A stretch of DNA of 11,753 bases from an uncultured Bacteroides sp. Lineage in GTDB: Bacteria > Bacteroidota > Bacteroidia > Bacteroidales > Bacteroidaceae. The position numbers were made by a program, and so were the translations under genes. This document shows, piece after piece, positions 1-6,600 of this stretch (within the stretch, counting starts at the first letter, position 1; each line of letters begins with the position of its first letter). The stretch is taken from NCBI RefSeq assembly GCF_949298305.1, contig NZ_CASFWU010000084.1, forward strand, positions 1 through 11,753, in the 5' to 3' direction. Below the pieces are notes generated by a model, which was not told the DNA's origin, did not search any database, and saw nothing but the letters and a program-made list of their open reading frames with translations.

Positions 1-107
1 GCACGACGTGCTGCCAATACTCTGCGGCCATTGGCTGTAGCCATTCTCTCACGGAAACCGTGTTTGTTTCTTCTCTTTCTGTTGGAGGGTTGAAATGTTC
101 TTTTCAT
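1..107 (-). CDS. rpmH: 50S ribosomal protein L34, N-terminal part (runs off the window)
   Basis: On the minus strand, the ATG at 107-105 opens a reading frame of 35 full codons that begins MKRTFQPSNRKRRNKHGF and continues RERMATANGRRVLAARR. This is the very basic N-terminal two thirds of bacterial ribosomal protein L34, a small protein of the large ribosomal subunit (about 45-52 residues in full). The C-terminal end lies beyond base 1. The gene is divergent from efp and has its own -7 box in the shared 194-bp spacer. The match is essentially diagnostic despite the short length. Confidence 0.95.
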   Translation of the reverse strand, partial: MKRTFQPSNRKRRNKHGFRERMATANGRRVLAARR

Positions 108-151
108 CGTTATATCTTTTTTTATGTTATTATTCTCACGAATTCGGGCTG

Positions 152-183
152 CAAAAATAGATACTTTTTTCAAATAAACCAAG
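152..183 (-). promoter_or_regulatory. Putative promoter of rpmH (Bacteroidetes type)
   Basis: Read on the minus strand, bases 159-152 are TATTTTTG, an exact match to the Bacteroidetes -7 consensus TAnnTTTG. Bases 183-180 are CTTG, a partial match to the -33 TTTG, with 20 bp between. Transcription would begin near 145, leaving a leader of about 38 nt before the rpmH start. The assignment rests on consensus matching only. Confidence 0.6.
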
Positions 184-209
184 CGATAACTCTTTTTCTC
201 TCAAAAGTT

Positions 210-241
210 TTTGCGATTTTTACCGAATTCCATTACTTTTG
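210..241 (+). promoter_or_regulatory. Promoter of efp (Bacteroidetes type)
   Basis: TTTG at 210-213 and TACTTTTG at 234-241 match the Bacteroidetes -33 (TTTG) and -7 (TAnnTTTG) elements, with 20 bp between. Transcription would start near 248, giving a leader of about 54 nt before the efp ATG. A TTG codon at 239 that could extend the efp frame upstream lies inside the -7 box, so it cannot be in the transcript. Confidence 0.75.
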
Positions 242-301
242 CACCCGCAAAACGAGGCAAATAGCAACTTACATATCCTAATAATAATAAAAGAACAGAG
301 T

Positions 302-868
302 ATGATTAATGCCCAAGACATTAAAATCGGAACTTGCATCCGCATGGACGGCAAGCTCTATTTCTGCATCGACTTTCTGCATGTAAAGCCGGGCAAAGGT
401 AATACCTTTATGCGTACCAAACTGAAAGACGTGGTGAACGGATACGTGCTGGAACGCCGCTTCAACATCGGCGAGAAGCTGGAAGACGTGCGCGTAGAAC
501 GCCGCCCCTACCAATACCTCTACCACGACGGTAACGACTACCAGTTCATGAACCAGGAAACTTTCGAACAGATACCCATCGCCCACGACCTCATCAACGG
601 CGTTGACTTCCTGCTCGAAGGACAGATTGTAGATGTGGTTTCCGACGCTTCGACCGAAACCGTACTCTATGCCGACATGCCCATCAAGGTGCAGCAGAAG
701 GTGACCTACACCGAGCCGGGTCTGAAAGGCGATACAGCCACCAACACACTGAAGCCCGCCACGGTTGAGTCCGGAGCCACGGTGCGCGTGCCCCTGTTCA
801 TCAACGAAGGCGAAACCATCGAAATCGACACACGCGACGGCTCTTACGTAGGCCGCGTGAAAGCATAA
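302..868 (+). CDS. efp: Translation elongation factor P
   Basis: The product is 188 aa, the same length as E. coli EF-P. EF-P is a tRNA-shaped cytoplasmic protein that binds between the P and E sites of the ribosome and relieves stalling at consecutive prolines. The N-terminal KOW-like domain (about 1-62) carries the loop VKPGKGNTF, with Lys32 aligned with the lysine that E. coli EpmA/EpmB modifies. Two OB-fold domains follow (about 65-128 and 130-188), ending with the conserved stretch GETIEIDTRDGSYVGRVKA. The ATG at 302 (MINAQDIKIG) is chosen because it matches family length and lies about 54 nt after the promoter. The gene appears monocistronic, with a hairpin 24 bp after the stop. No modification enzyme is visible nearby, so the state of Lys32 cannot be judged. 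Confidence 0.97.
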   Translation: MINAQDIKIGTCIRMDGKLYFCIDFLHVKPGKGNTFMRTKLKDVVNGYVLERRFNIGEKLEDVRVERRPYQYLYHDGNDYQFMNQETFEQIPIAHDLINGVDFLLEGQIVDVVSDASTETVLYADMPIKVQQKVTYTEPGLKGDTATNTLKPATVESGATVRVPLFINEGETIEIDTRDGSYVGRVKA

Positions 869-892
869 ACCCCATCCCATCGGGAAAGCCTT

Positions 893-930
893 GCAGGCGG
901 CGGATTCCACATCCGCCGCCTGCTTGCGTT
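893..930 (+). terminator. Hairpin terminator after efp
   Basis: GCAGGCGGCGGAT (893-905) is perfectly complementary to ATCCGCCGCCTGC (911-923), with a 5-nt loop TCCAC. The 13-bp GC-rich stem starts 24 bp after the efp stop and is followed by TTGCGTTT, a weak T-tract. Stem strength and position support transcription termination; the imperfect T-run is the main doubt. Confidence 0.7.
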
Positions 931-963
931 TGAGCCCCACAGCCCGCGGCCGCAACACCCGCA

Positions 964-1029
964 GACCATGCAGGCACGGTGCGCGGACCATGCAAGCGCC
1001 GCGCGCGGACCATGCAGGCACCGGCACGG
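964..1029 (+). repeat. 22-bp tandem repeat, three copies
   Basis: Three consecutive 22-bp units begin at 964, 986 and 1008. Each opens with GACCATGCA; the first and third continue GGCAC and the second continues AGCGC. The second halves are GC-rich and diverge. The exact 22-bp spacing (about two helical turns) is seen directly. No function is known to me, and it lies between the efp terminator and the next promoter. Confidence 0.85.
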
Positions 1030-1141
1030 AACCGCCAAACGCCCCGCCCGGACACCCCCGCGCCGCAGGCCGGAACCAGGGCGGCACTGCGGGGCCGGAA
1101 CCGCGGCCGCAGAAAGAAAAAACGAATATCCGCCCCTTTTA

Positions 1142-1174
1142 TTCGGCCATAACCGAATATTTTTCCTACTTTTG
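1142..1174 (+). promoter_or_regulatory. Putative promoter of the glycosyltransferase, with an internal inverted repeat
   Basis: TACTTTTG at 1167-1174 is an exact match to the -7 consensus TAnnTTTG. The -33 region is weak (TTCG at 1142-1145, 21 bp upstream). An inverted repeat, TATTCGG (1140-1146) and CCGAATA (1153-1159) with a 6-bp spacer, overlaps the -33 element and the promoter spacer and could be a regulator site. The in-frame GTG at 1174 overlaps the last base of the -7 box and is ruled out as a start. Confidence 0.6.
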
Positions 1175-1200
1175 TGAGAATCAAGAAAGAAACATCCATC

Positions 1201-2190
1201 ATGCGCTACTCCCTCATCATCCCCGTGTACAACCGTCCCGACGAAGTGGACGAACTGCTGCAGAGCCTCACCGCACAGACCTTCCGCGACTTCGAGGTCA
1301 TCGTGGTGGAAGACGGCTCGGCCGTGCCCTGCCGCGACGTCGTGGAACGATACGCCGGCCGCCTCGACCTGCACTACTACGCCAAGCCCAACAGCGGCCC
1401 CGGCCAGACGCGCAACTACGGCGCCGAGCGCAGCCGCGGCGAATACCTTATTATACTGGACTCCGACTGCATCCTGCCCCCCGCCTACCTGGAGGCCGTG
1501 GAGGCCGGACTGAAGGCCGCACCCGCCGACGCCTTCGGCGGACCCGACCGCGCCCACTCGTCGTTCACCCCCATGCAGAAGGCCATCAACTACTCCATGA
1601 CCTCGTTCTTCACCACCGGCGGCATCCGCGGCGGCAAGAAGAAGATGGACAAGTTCTACCCCCGCAGCTTCAACATGGGCATCCGCCGCGACGTCTACCA
1701 GGCCCTGGGCGGCTTCTCGCGCATGCGCTTCGGCGAGGACATCGACCTGAGCATCCGCATCTTCAAGGGCGGCTACCGCTGCCGCCTCTTCCCCGACGCG
1801 TGGGTGTACCACAAGCGGCGCACCGACCTGAAGAAATTCTTCAAGCAGGTGCACAACTCGGGCATTGCCCGCATCAACCTCTACAAGAAGTACCCCGACT
1901 CGCTGAAGCCGGTCCACCTGCTGCCCGCCCTCTTCACGCTGGGAACCGCCGTGCTGCTGCTGGGCACCCCGTTCTGCCCCTGGTCGCCCCTGCCCCTGCT
2001 GCTCTATGCCCTGCTGGTGCTGGCCGACTCCACCGCGCAGAACCGCAGCCTGCGCATCGGCCTCTACTCCATCGCCGCCGCCTACATACAGCTCATCGGC
2101 TACGGCACGGGCTTCTGGCGCGCGTGGTGGAACCGCTGCGTGCGCGGCCGCGGCGAATTCGAGGCTTTCAAGAAGAACTTTTATAAATAG
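1201..2190 (+). CDS. Family 2 glycosyltransferase with C-terminal membrane segments
   Basis: This 329-aa protein starts with the GT-A signature RYSLIIPVYNRPDEVDELL (2-20). It has EDGS (37-40) in the nucleotide-binding part, the metal-binding DSD motif at 87-89 (LIILDSDCILPP), and FGEDIDLSIRI (177-187), whose ED pair (179-180) is the usual position of the catalytic base. GT2 enzymes transfer a sugar from a nucleotide-sugar donor to lipid-linked or polysaccharide acceptors. Two hydrophobic stretches (about 239-256 and 263-275) plus a third near 286-303 suggest membrane attachment, with the catalytic domain cytoplasmic. The ATG at 1201 places the Rossmann-like strand at the usual N-terminal position. 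Donor and acceptor cannot be predicted. Codon use is strongly G/C-ending. The stop is followed 2 bp later by the repeat array. Confidence 0.9.
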   Translation: MRYSLIIPVYNRPDEVDELLQSLTAQTFRDFEVIVVEDGSAVPCRDVVERYAGRLDLHYYAKPNSGPGQTRNYGAERSRGEYLIILDSDCILPPAYLEAVEAGLKAAPADAFGGPDRAHSSFTPMQKAINYSMTSFFTTGGIRGGKKKMDKFYPRSFNMGIRRDVYQALGGFSRMRFGEDIDLSIRIFKGGYRCRLFPDAWVYHKRRTDLKKFFKQVHNSGIARINLYKKYPDSLKPVHLLPALFTLGTAVLLLGTPFCPWSPLPLLLYALLVLADSTAQNRSLRIGLYSIAAAYIQLIGYGTGFWRAWWNRCVRGRGEFEAFKKNFYK

Positions 2191-2192
2191 TG

Positions 2193-2288
2193 AACAAGGA
2201 GACGAGGGGACAAGGAGACGAGGGGACGAGGGGACGAGGGGACAAGTTGACAAGTTGACGAGTTGACAAGTTGACGAGGGGACAAGGC
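2193..2288 (+). repeat. Left arm of inverted 8-bp repeat array (GACRAGGG / GACRAGTT)
   Basis: Twelve contiguous 8-bp units fill this stretch without a break in register. The outer units are of the form GACGAGGG or GACAAGGA, the middle ones (2241-2272) GACAAGTT or GACGAGTT, and the inner ones GACGAGGG then GACAAGGC. The units are reverse complements of those in the array at 2333-2516. The array begins 2 bp after the glycosyltransferase stop. Bases 2282-2293 also form a 12-bp perfect palindrome, ACAAGGCCTTGT. Confidence 0.95.
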
Positions 2289-2376
2289 CTTGTTACTTGA
2301 GAACTCGTCAACTCCTTCCACTAAAAGCCCGCCCCTCGTCCCCTCGTCAACTTGTCAACTCGTCAACTTGTCAACT
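2245..2376 (+). other. Large hairpin-forming inverted repeat (39-bp perfect arms)
   Basis: Bases 2245-2283 are the exact reverse complement of 2338-2376, with 54 nt between the arms. In RNA this would be a very stable 39-bp stem. It sits between the glycosyltransferase and radC and could act as a factor-independent barrier, an RNA processing site or a cruciform in DNA. It lacks the classical T-tract directly after the stem. The pairing is seen directly; the role is inference. Confidence 0.85.
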
Positions 2377-2516
2377 CGTCAACTTGTCAACTCGTCAACT
2401 TGTCAACTCGTCAACTTGTCAACTTGTCAACTTGTCAACTCGTCAACTCGTCAACTTGTCAACTCGTCAACTTGTCAACTTGTCAACTTGTCAACTTGTC
2501 AACTCGTTAACTCGTC
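2302..2516 (+). repeat. Right arm of inverted 8-bp repeat array (AACTYGTC)
   Basis: From 2333 to 2516 there are 23 contiguous 8-bp units: two CCCTCGTC, then 21 units of AACTTGTC or AACTCGTC, with one end variant AACTCGTT at 2501. The fifth base alternates T and C through the first eight AAC units, so that stretch has a 16-bp superperiod; this is lost further on. An isolated unit lies at 2302-2309. No plus-strand frame contains a stop, and all three encode the same 8-residue cycle of the type STCQLVNL, so frames run through and falsely extend radC. Confidence 0.95.
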
Positions 2517-2529
2517 AACTGAAAAAACC

Positions 2530-3216
2530 ATGAACAAACTCACCATCAAACAACTGGCCGCCGAAGACCGGCCGCGCGAGAAAATGATGCTGAAAGGCGC
2601 CGAAGCCCTGAGCGACGCCGAACTGCTGGCCATCCTCATCGGCTCGGGCAACGCGGAAGAAAGCGCCGTGTCGCTGATGCAGCGCGTGATGAACGCCTGC
2701 GGCAACGACCTCAACCGGCTGGGCAAGTGGGAAGTGCGCGACTTTGCCCGCTTCAAGGGCCTGGGCCCCGCCAAGAGCGTCACCGTCATGGCCGCCCTCG
2801 AGCTGGGCAAACGGCGCAAGCTGCGCGAGCCCGCCGAACGGCAGACCGTCAGCAGCTCGACGGACATCTACGAACTGTTCCATCCCCTGCTGTGCGACCT
2901 GCCCACCGAAGAGTTCTGGGTGCTGCTGCTCAACCAGGCCGGCAAGGTGATAGACAAGGTGCGCATCAGCCGCGGAGGCATCGACCAGACCAGCGCCGAC
3001 GTGCGCACCATCCTGCGCGAGGCCCTGCTGCAACGCGCCACCCAGCTGGTGCTGGTCCACAACCACCCCTCGGGCAACACCCGCCCCAGCCCCGACGACC
3101 GCCGCCTGACCGAAAACGTGAAACGCGCCGCGCAAACCATGAACATACGCCTGACGGACCACGTCATCGTCACCGACGGAGCCTACTTCAGCTTCAACGA
3201 CGAAGGCTGCCTCTGA
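2530..3216 (+). CDS. radC: RadC family JAMM-domain protein
   Basis: The 228-aa product has the two-part RadC layout. The N-terminal region (about 10-95) has the conserved RPREKMMLKGAEALSDAELLAILI stretch in parts and a helix-hairpin-helix-like segment, FKGLGPAKSVTVMAALELGK (75-94). The C-terminal JAMM/MPN+ domain (about 105-228) contains the metal motif HNHPSGNTRPSPDD: His177, His179, Ser187 and Asp190, with a Glu at 127 or 128 as the likely catalytic acid. Despite the name, a DNA-repair role is not established for this family. The ATG at 2530 gives normal family length; longer frames only add translated 8-bp repeats. No TAnnTTTG box is visible just upstream, so transcription may come from the glycosyltransferase promoter or from within the repeats. 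A hairpin follows the stop by about 50 bp. Confidence 0.95.
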   Translation: MNKLTIKQLAAEDRPREKMMLKGAEALSDAELLAILIGSGNAEESAVSLMQRVMNACGNDLNRLGKWEVRDFARFKGLGPAKSVTVMAALELGKRRKLREPAERQTVSSSTDIYELFHPLLCDLPTEEFWVLLLNQAGKVIDKVRISRGGIDQTSADVRTILREALLQRATQLVLVHNHPSGNTRPSPDDRRLTENVKRAAQTMNIRLTDHVIVTDGAYFSFNDEGCL

Positions 3217-3267
3217 CGAAGGAGGAAAAGCCGCTCCGCACCCGCAATCGACCTCCAGAAACACGGA

Positions 3268-3307
3268 GGGAGGAAAATATTGTTCCAATATTCACTATTT
3301 TCCTCCC
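3268..3307 (+). terminator. Putative terminator of radC
   Basis: GGGAGGAAAATA (3268-3279) is perfectly complementary to TATTTTCCTCCC (3296-3307), a 12-bp stem with a 16-nt loop. A shorter alternative stem, AATATTG (3276-3282) with CAATATT (3286-3292), overlaps it and competes for bases 3276-3279. CTTTTGTACTATTTT follows, an imperfect T-rich tail. It is placed about 50 bp after radC. Termination is likely, but the competing stem is unusual. Confidence 0.6.
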
Positions 3308-3347
3308 CTTTTGTACTATTTTCCCCATCGGCCTGCCCCAACTCTTT

Positions 3348-3355
3348 TAATTTTG
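3348..3355 (+). promoter_or_regulatory. -7-like promoter box upstream of the small ORF
   Basis: TAATTTTG matches TAnnTTTG exactly and lies 27 bp before the ATG of the 54-codon ORF. No TTTG is found at the expected -33 distance (the bases there are C-rich), so any activity is likely weak or activator dependent. Confidence 0.4.
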
Positions 3356-3382
3356 CAGTACATCTTAAAAGAGTGAGATACT

Positions 3383-3547
3383 ATGAAAACTGCAAACCTC
3401 CATCCCACAGGCGGCCCTCACCTCACAACACCGAAGGCAGACACGGCCAGCCAAGCCCGCCGGCAGACCTTTCCTCCCGCGAAAAGAGTCTTCCGCGAAA
3501 GGGCCCTCCTTCCCCAAAGCGTTCATAAACAGCTAACAATCAACTGA
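3383..3547 (+). CDS. Possible small protein, 54 aa, unknown
   Basis: An ATG in the context gagatactATGAAAACTGC opens a 54-codon frame starting MKTANLHPTGGPHLTTPKAD and ending KQLTIN. It is basic and Pro/Thr-rich, without a hydrophobic segment, signal peptide or motif that I recognise. In its favour are the start context and the -7-like box 27 bp upstream. Against it are its unremarkable composition, the lack of homology known to me, and the fact that its stop falls inside a palindrome (3537-3550). It could be a leader peptide for the downstream susC operon, a decayed gene, or chance. Confidence 0.3.
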   Translation: MKTANLHPTGGPHLTTPKADTASQARRQTFPPAKRVFRERALLPQSVHKQLTIN

Positions 3548-3550
3548 TTG
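3537..3550. promoter_or_regulatory. Palindrome upstream of the susC promoter (candidate operator)
   Basis: CAATCA (3537-3542) and TGATTG (3545-3550) are perfect reverse complements separated by AC. The site is centred about 54 bp before the susC -7 box, a distance common for activator sites. A binding protein is not identified; this is inference from symmetry and place. Confidence 0.35.
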
Positions 3551-3597
3551 CACACAAACCGTAACCAATCTGAAACAACAACGTAATACGAAGCACC

Positions 3598-3605
3598 TAC
3601 TTTTG
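3598..3605 (+). promoter_or_regulatory. -7 box of the SusC/SusD operon promoter
   Basis: TACTTTTG is an exact TAnnTTTG match. Transcription would start near 3612, giving a leader of about 58 nt. The 25 bp upstream have no TTTG-like -33 element, which fits a promoter that needs an activator, as expected for an inducible glycan locus. Confidence 0.65.
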
Positions 3606-3669
3606 CACCGCAAGCAAAAAGCAAGAGACTTAAATAGGAAAAACTATTATTTAACTAAAATCTAATTTT

Positions 3670-6600
3670 ATGCTGAATGTACATTTTAAAAGAGAAAGGA
3701 CACTGATGCAAAGCATCGTCTTTGTCATGTTCCTGCTAAGCAGTACCTTAGCATTTGCACAAAACACAGTGACCGGTAAAGTTACCGACAAGGCGGGCGA
3801 ACCCCTGCCGGGTGTAAATGTTCTCGAAAAGGGAACCACCAACGGAAGCATCACCGACCTGGACGGCAAGTACTCCATCCAGGTAGAGAAAGGCAAAAGC
3901 CTGATATTCTCCTACATCGGCTTCACCACCCGCGAAGTGACCGTAGACAAGAACGTCATCAACATCGCCCTCCAGGAAGACCTCCAGGCCCTGGACGAAG
4001 TGGTAGTCATCGGCTACGGCAGCATGCAGCGCAAGGACGTCACCAGCTCCATCACGACCGTGAAGGCAGACAAACTGAATGTGGGTACCTATACAGATCC
4101 CGCCCAGTTGCTACAAGGCAAAGTGCCGGGCCTGACCATCACCCAGAGCAGTGACCCGAACGCCGGAACTTCCTCCATCACCCTGCGCGGTGCCTCTTCA
4201 CTGCGTGGCGGCGAAGCCATGGAACCTTATTATGTAGTAGACGGAGTGCCGGGCGTATCTTTGGCACTGATTGCCCCCGAAGACATCGAGAGCATCGACG
4301 TACTCCGCGACGCTACCGCAACCGCCATCTACGGTTCAAAGGCAGCCAATGGTGTGATTATCGTCACCACCAAGAAAGGCAAGACAGGCAAGGCCAGCGT
4401 CACTTACAGCGCCTACATAGCCGCTGACAAGGTGATGAAGAACCTCGACATGATGTCCGCAGCCGACCTGCGCGCTTACGCCAAGGCCAACAACTTCACC
4501 ATCGACAACGACTTCGGCGCCAACACCGACTGGCAGAAAGAAGTGCAGCGCACGGCCTTCACGCACAACCACAACGTATCCATCAGCGGCGGAAACGAAC
4601 ATACCTCCTACACAGCCAGCATCAACTACATGGAGAAGCAGGGTGTCATCAGAGGTACAGACATGGACCGCCTCATCGGCCGCGCTTTCGTACAGACCAA
4701 AGCTCTGAACGACCGCTTGACGCTATCCATGAACCTGAACGCCAGCATCACCAACAACAACTCCGTTGAGACCGGCAGCGACAACACCAGTGTTTACGAT
4801 GCCATGAACTACTACTCTCCGCTGGTTCCCGTACGCAACGAGGACGGCAGCTGGTTCAAGTACGAAGGTGTTTCCCAGAACTACAACCCGTTGTCCCTGA
4901 TCAACGAAGACACCTACCACCACCAGACCAAGAAATTGCAGGGAACTGCCAAGGCAGCCCTGGACATCATGGAAGGTCTGCAATGGAACGCTACCCTGTC
5001 TTACCAGAACGAACAGTTCCTGTGGGACGAATACCACACTTCCCAGTCACAGCTGACTACCGTTAAAGACAATGGCCAGGCACACCGCCGCACCACGATG
5101 GACACCAAGAAAGTGTTCGAGACTTATCTGAACTATGACAAGACGTTTAACGACATCCACAAACTGAACATCATGCTCGGTTACTCCTGGGAAGAGACAA
5201 CCAAGGCCGACGGCTACGGTCTCACCGTCTACGACTTCTACAACGACGTTCTGGGCTACAAGAACATGGGCATGGCCAACAAGATGGACGGCATCAACGG
5301 CATCTGGTCTTCCGCCGAAAGCACTTTGCGCATGATTTCATTCTACGGACGTGCCAACTACAGCTTCAACAGCAAGTATCTGTTGCAGGCCACTGTACGC
5401 CGTGACGGTTCTTCAGCCTTCGGTGTCAACAACCGCTGGGCTACCTTCCCCTCCTTCTCAGCCGCATGGCGCATCTCTGAAGAAGAGTTTGCCCAAGACT
5501 GGGGCTTCGACGACTTGAAGCTGCGTGCCGGTTACGGCGTCAGCGGTAACTCACTGGGCTTCGACCCCTATCTGCCCCAGATGGTTTACGGCGGTACAGG
5601 CTGGTTCACGTATGTAGACGCCAACGGCGTTGCTACCGATTACCGCACCATCGGCGCATTGCGCAACTCCAACCCCGACCTGAAGTGGGAATCCACCTCC
5701 ATGTTCAACGTAGGCGTTGACTTCTCCATCCTGGGCGGACGCTTGGGCGCAACCGTTGAGTACTACGTGAAGAAAACCTCCGACCTGATTCTGGACTATG
5801 CCGTTTCCACCAGCAAGTACCAGTACGGCACCATGTGGGCCAACGTAGGCGACATCACCAACAAGGGTATCGAAGTCAGCATCAACGCCATCCCCGTCCA
5901 AGTCAAGGACTTCCAGTGGAGCACAACCTTGAACCTGTCACACAACAAGAACACTGTTGACAAACTGTCTAACGACACCTACTCGGTAGATTACATCAAC
6001 AAGGCCAACCCGAACATCGGCGGCTTCTCGCAAACCAATTCCATCCAGCGCATCATGGAAGGCGAACCCATCGGTACTTTCTACATGTATCACTGGGCCG
6101 GATACAACGAGGACGGAATCTCCATCTTCGATGAATACGACGAAGAAGGCAACCTCATCGGCACGACCACCAATCCGGGCGAGAAAGACCGTGTGAAAGT
6201 CGGTTCCGCACAACCGAAGCTGACCTTGGGCTGGAACAACACACTGACCTACAAGAACTGGACACTGACCGCCTTCTTCCAGGGCGTATTCGGCAACAAA
6301 ATATTCAACGCCACCCGTGCCCAATACAACAACGTAACCAACATCAAGGTGGGCAAGAACGGCCTGAAGGAAATCATGACCGACCAGCACGCCAACGACA
6401 CAGGCGCCCAGGCACCGTCCGACCGCTACCTGGAAGACGGCAGTTACCTGCGTCTCTCCACCCTGAGTCTGGGATACGACTTCGGTAAGATTGGGAACTG
6501 GATTAACAGCCTGAAGCTGACCGCCACCTGCAACAACGTATTCACCATCACCGGCTACTCCGGCACAGACCCCGAAGTCAGCCTGGGCGGTGTAGAACCG

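Larger units (their letters stand above)
869..1200. other. Gene-free interval between efp and the glycosyltransferase
   Basis: These 332 bp are very GC-rich from about 893 to 1112. In order they hold the efp terminator hairpin, a 22-bp tandem repeat, a GC-rich inverted repeat (CTGCGG at 1087-1092, CCGCAG at 1107-1112), and a promoter with an inverted repeat next to the glycosyltransferase. Open frames cross the interval on both strands, but they show only Arg/Pro/Ala-rich composition typical of non-coding GC-rich DNA. Confidence 0.7.
3217..3669. other. Gene-poor interval between radC and the SusC-like gene
   Basis: These 453 bp contain the radC terminator, a pair of direct repeats (ACTATTTTCC at 3294-3303 and 3315-3324, 21 bp apart), a -7-like box at 3348, a possible 54-codon ORF, a 14-bp palindrome at 3537 and the susC promoter box at 3598. 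No RNA gene was recognised. Confidence 0.7.

Noticed and set aside
1174..1200. GTG start at 1174 for the glycosyltransferase
   Set aside because: Its first base is the last base of the -7 promoter box, so it would lie upstream of the transcript start; the ATG at 1201 fits family alignments.
891..2186. Open frame of 431 codons on the plus strand overlapping the glycosyltransferase in another frame
   Set aside because: It begins inside the efp terminator hairpin, is Arg/Pro/Ala-rich, and overlaps the well-supported GT2 gene throughout.
844..2253. Open frame of 469 codons on the minus strand across the glycosyltransferase
   Set aside because: It is the antisense shadow of a GC-rich glycosyltransferase gene and begins in the 8-bp repeats. 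No domain or start context supports it.
2241..2272. TTGACA words resembling a sigma70 -35 element in the left repeat arm
   Set aside because: They arise from the repeat word GACAAGTT-GACA, and Bacteroidetes primary promoters use TTTG and TAnnTTTG instead.
2333..2516. CRISPR array
   Set aside because: The units are contiguous 8-bp words with no unique spacers, and there are no cas genes.
2193..2516. Terminal inverted repeats of an insertion sequence
   Set aside because: The arms enclose only about 50 bp, no transposase is present and no target-site duplication is seen; the arms are simple tandem units.
2290..2529. N-terminal STCQLVN-repeat extension of RadC
   Set aside because: It is the translation of an 8-bp DNA repeat that is open in every frame; RadC has its family length from the ATG at 2530.
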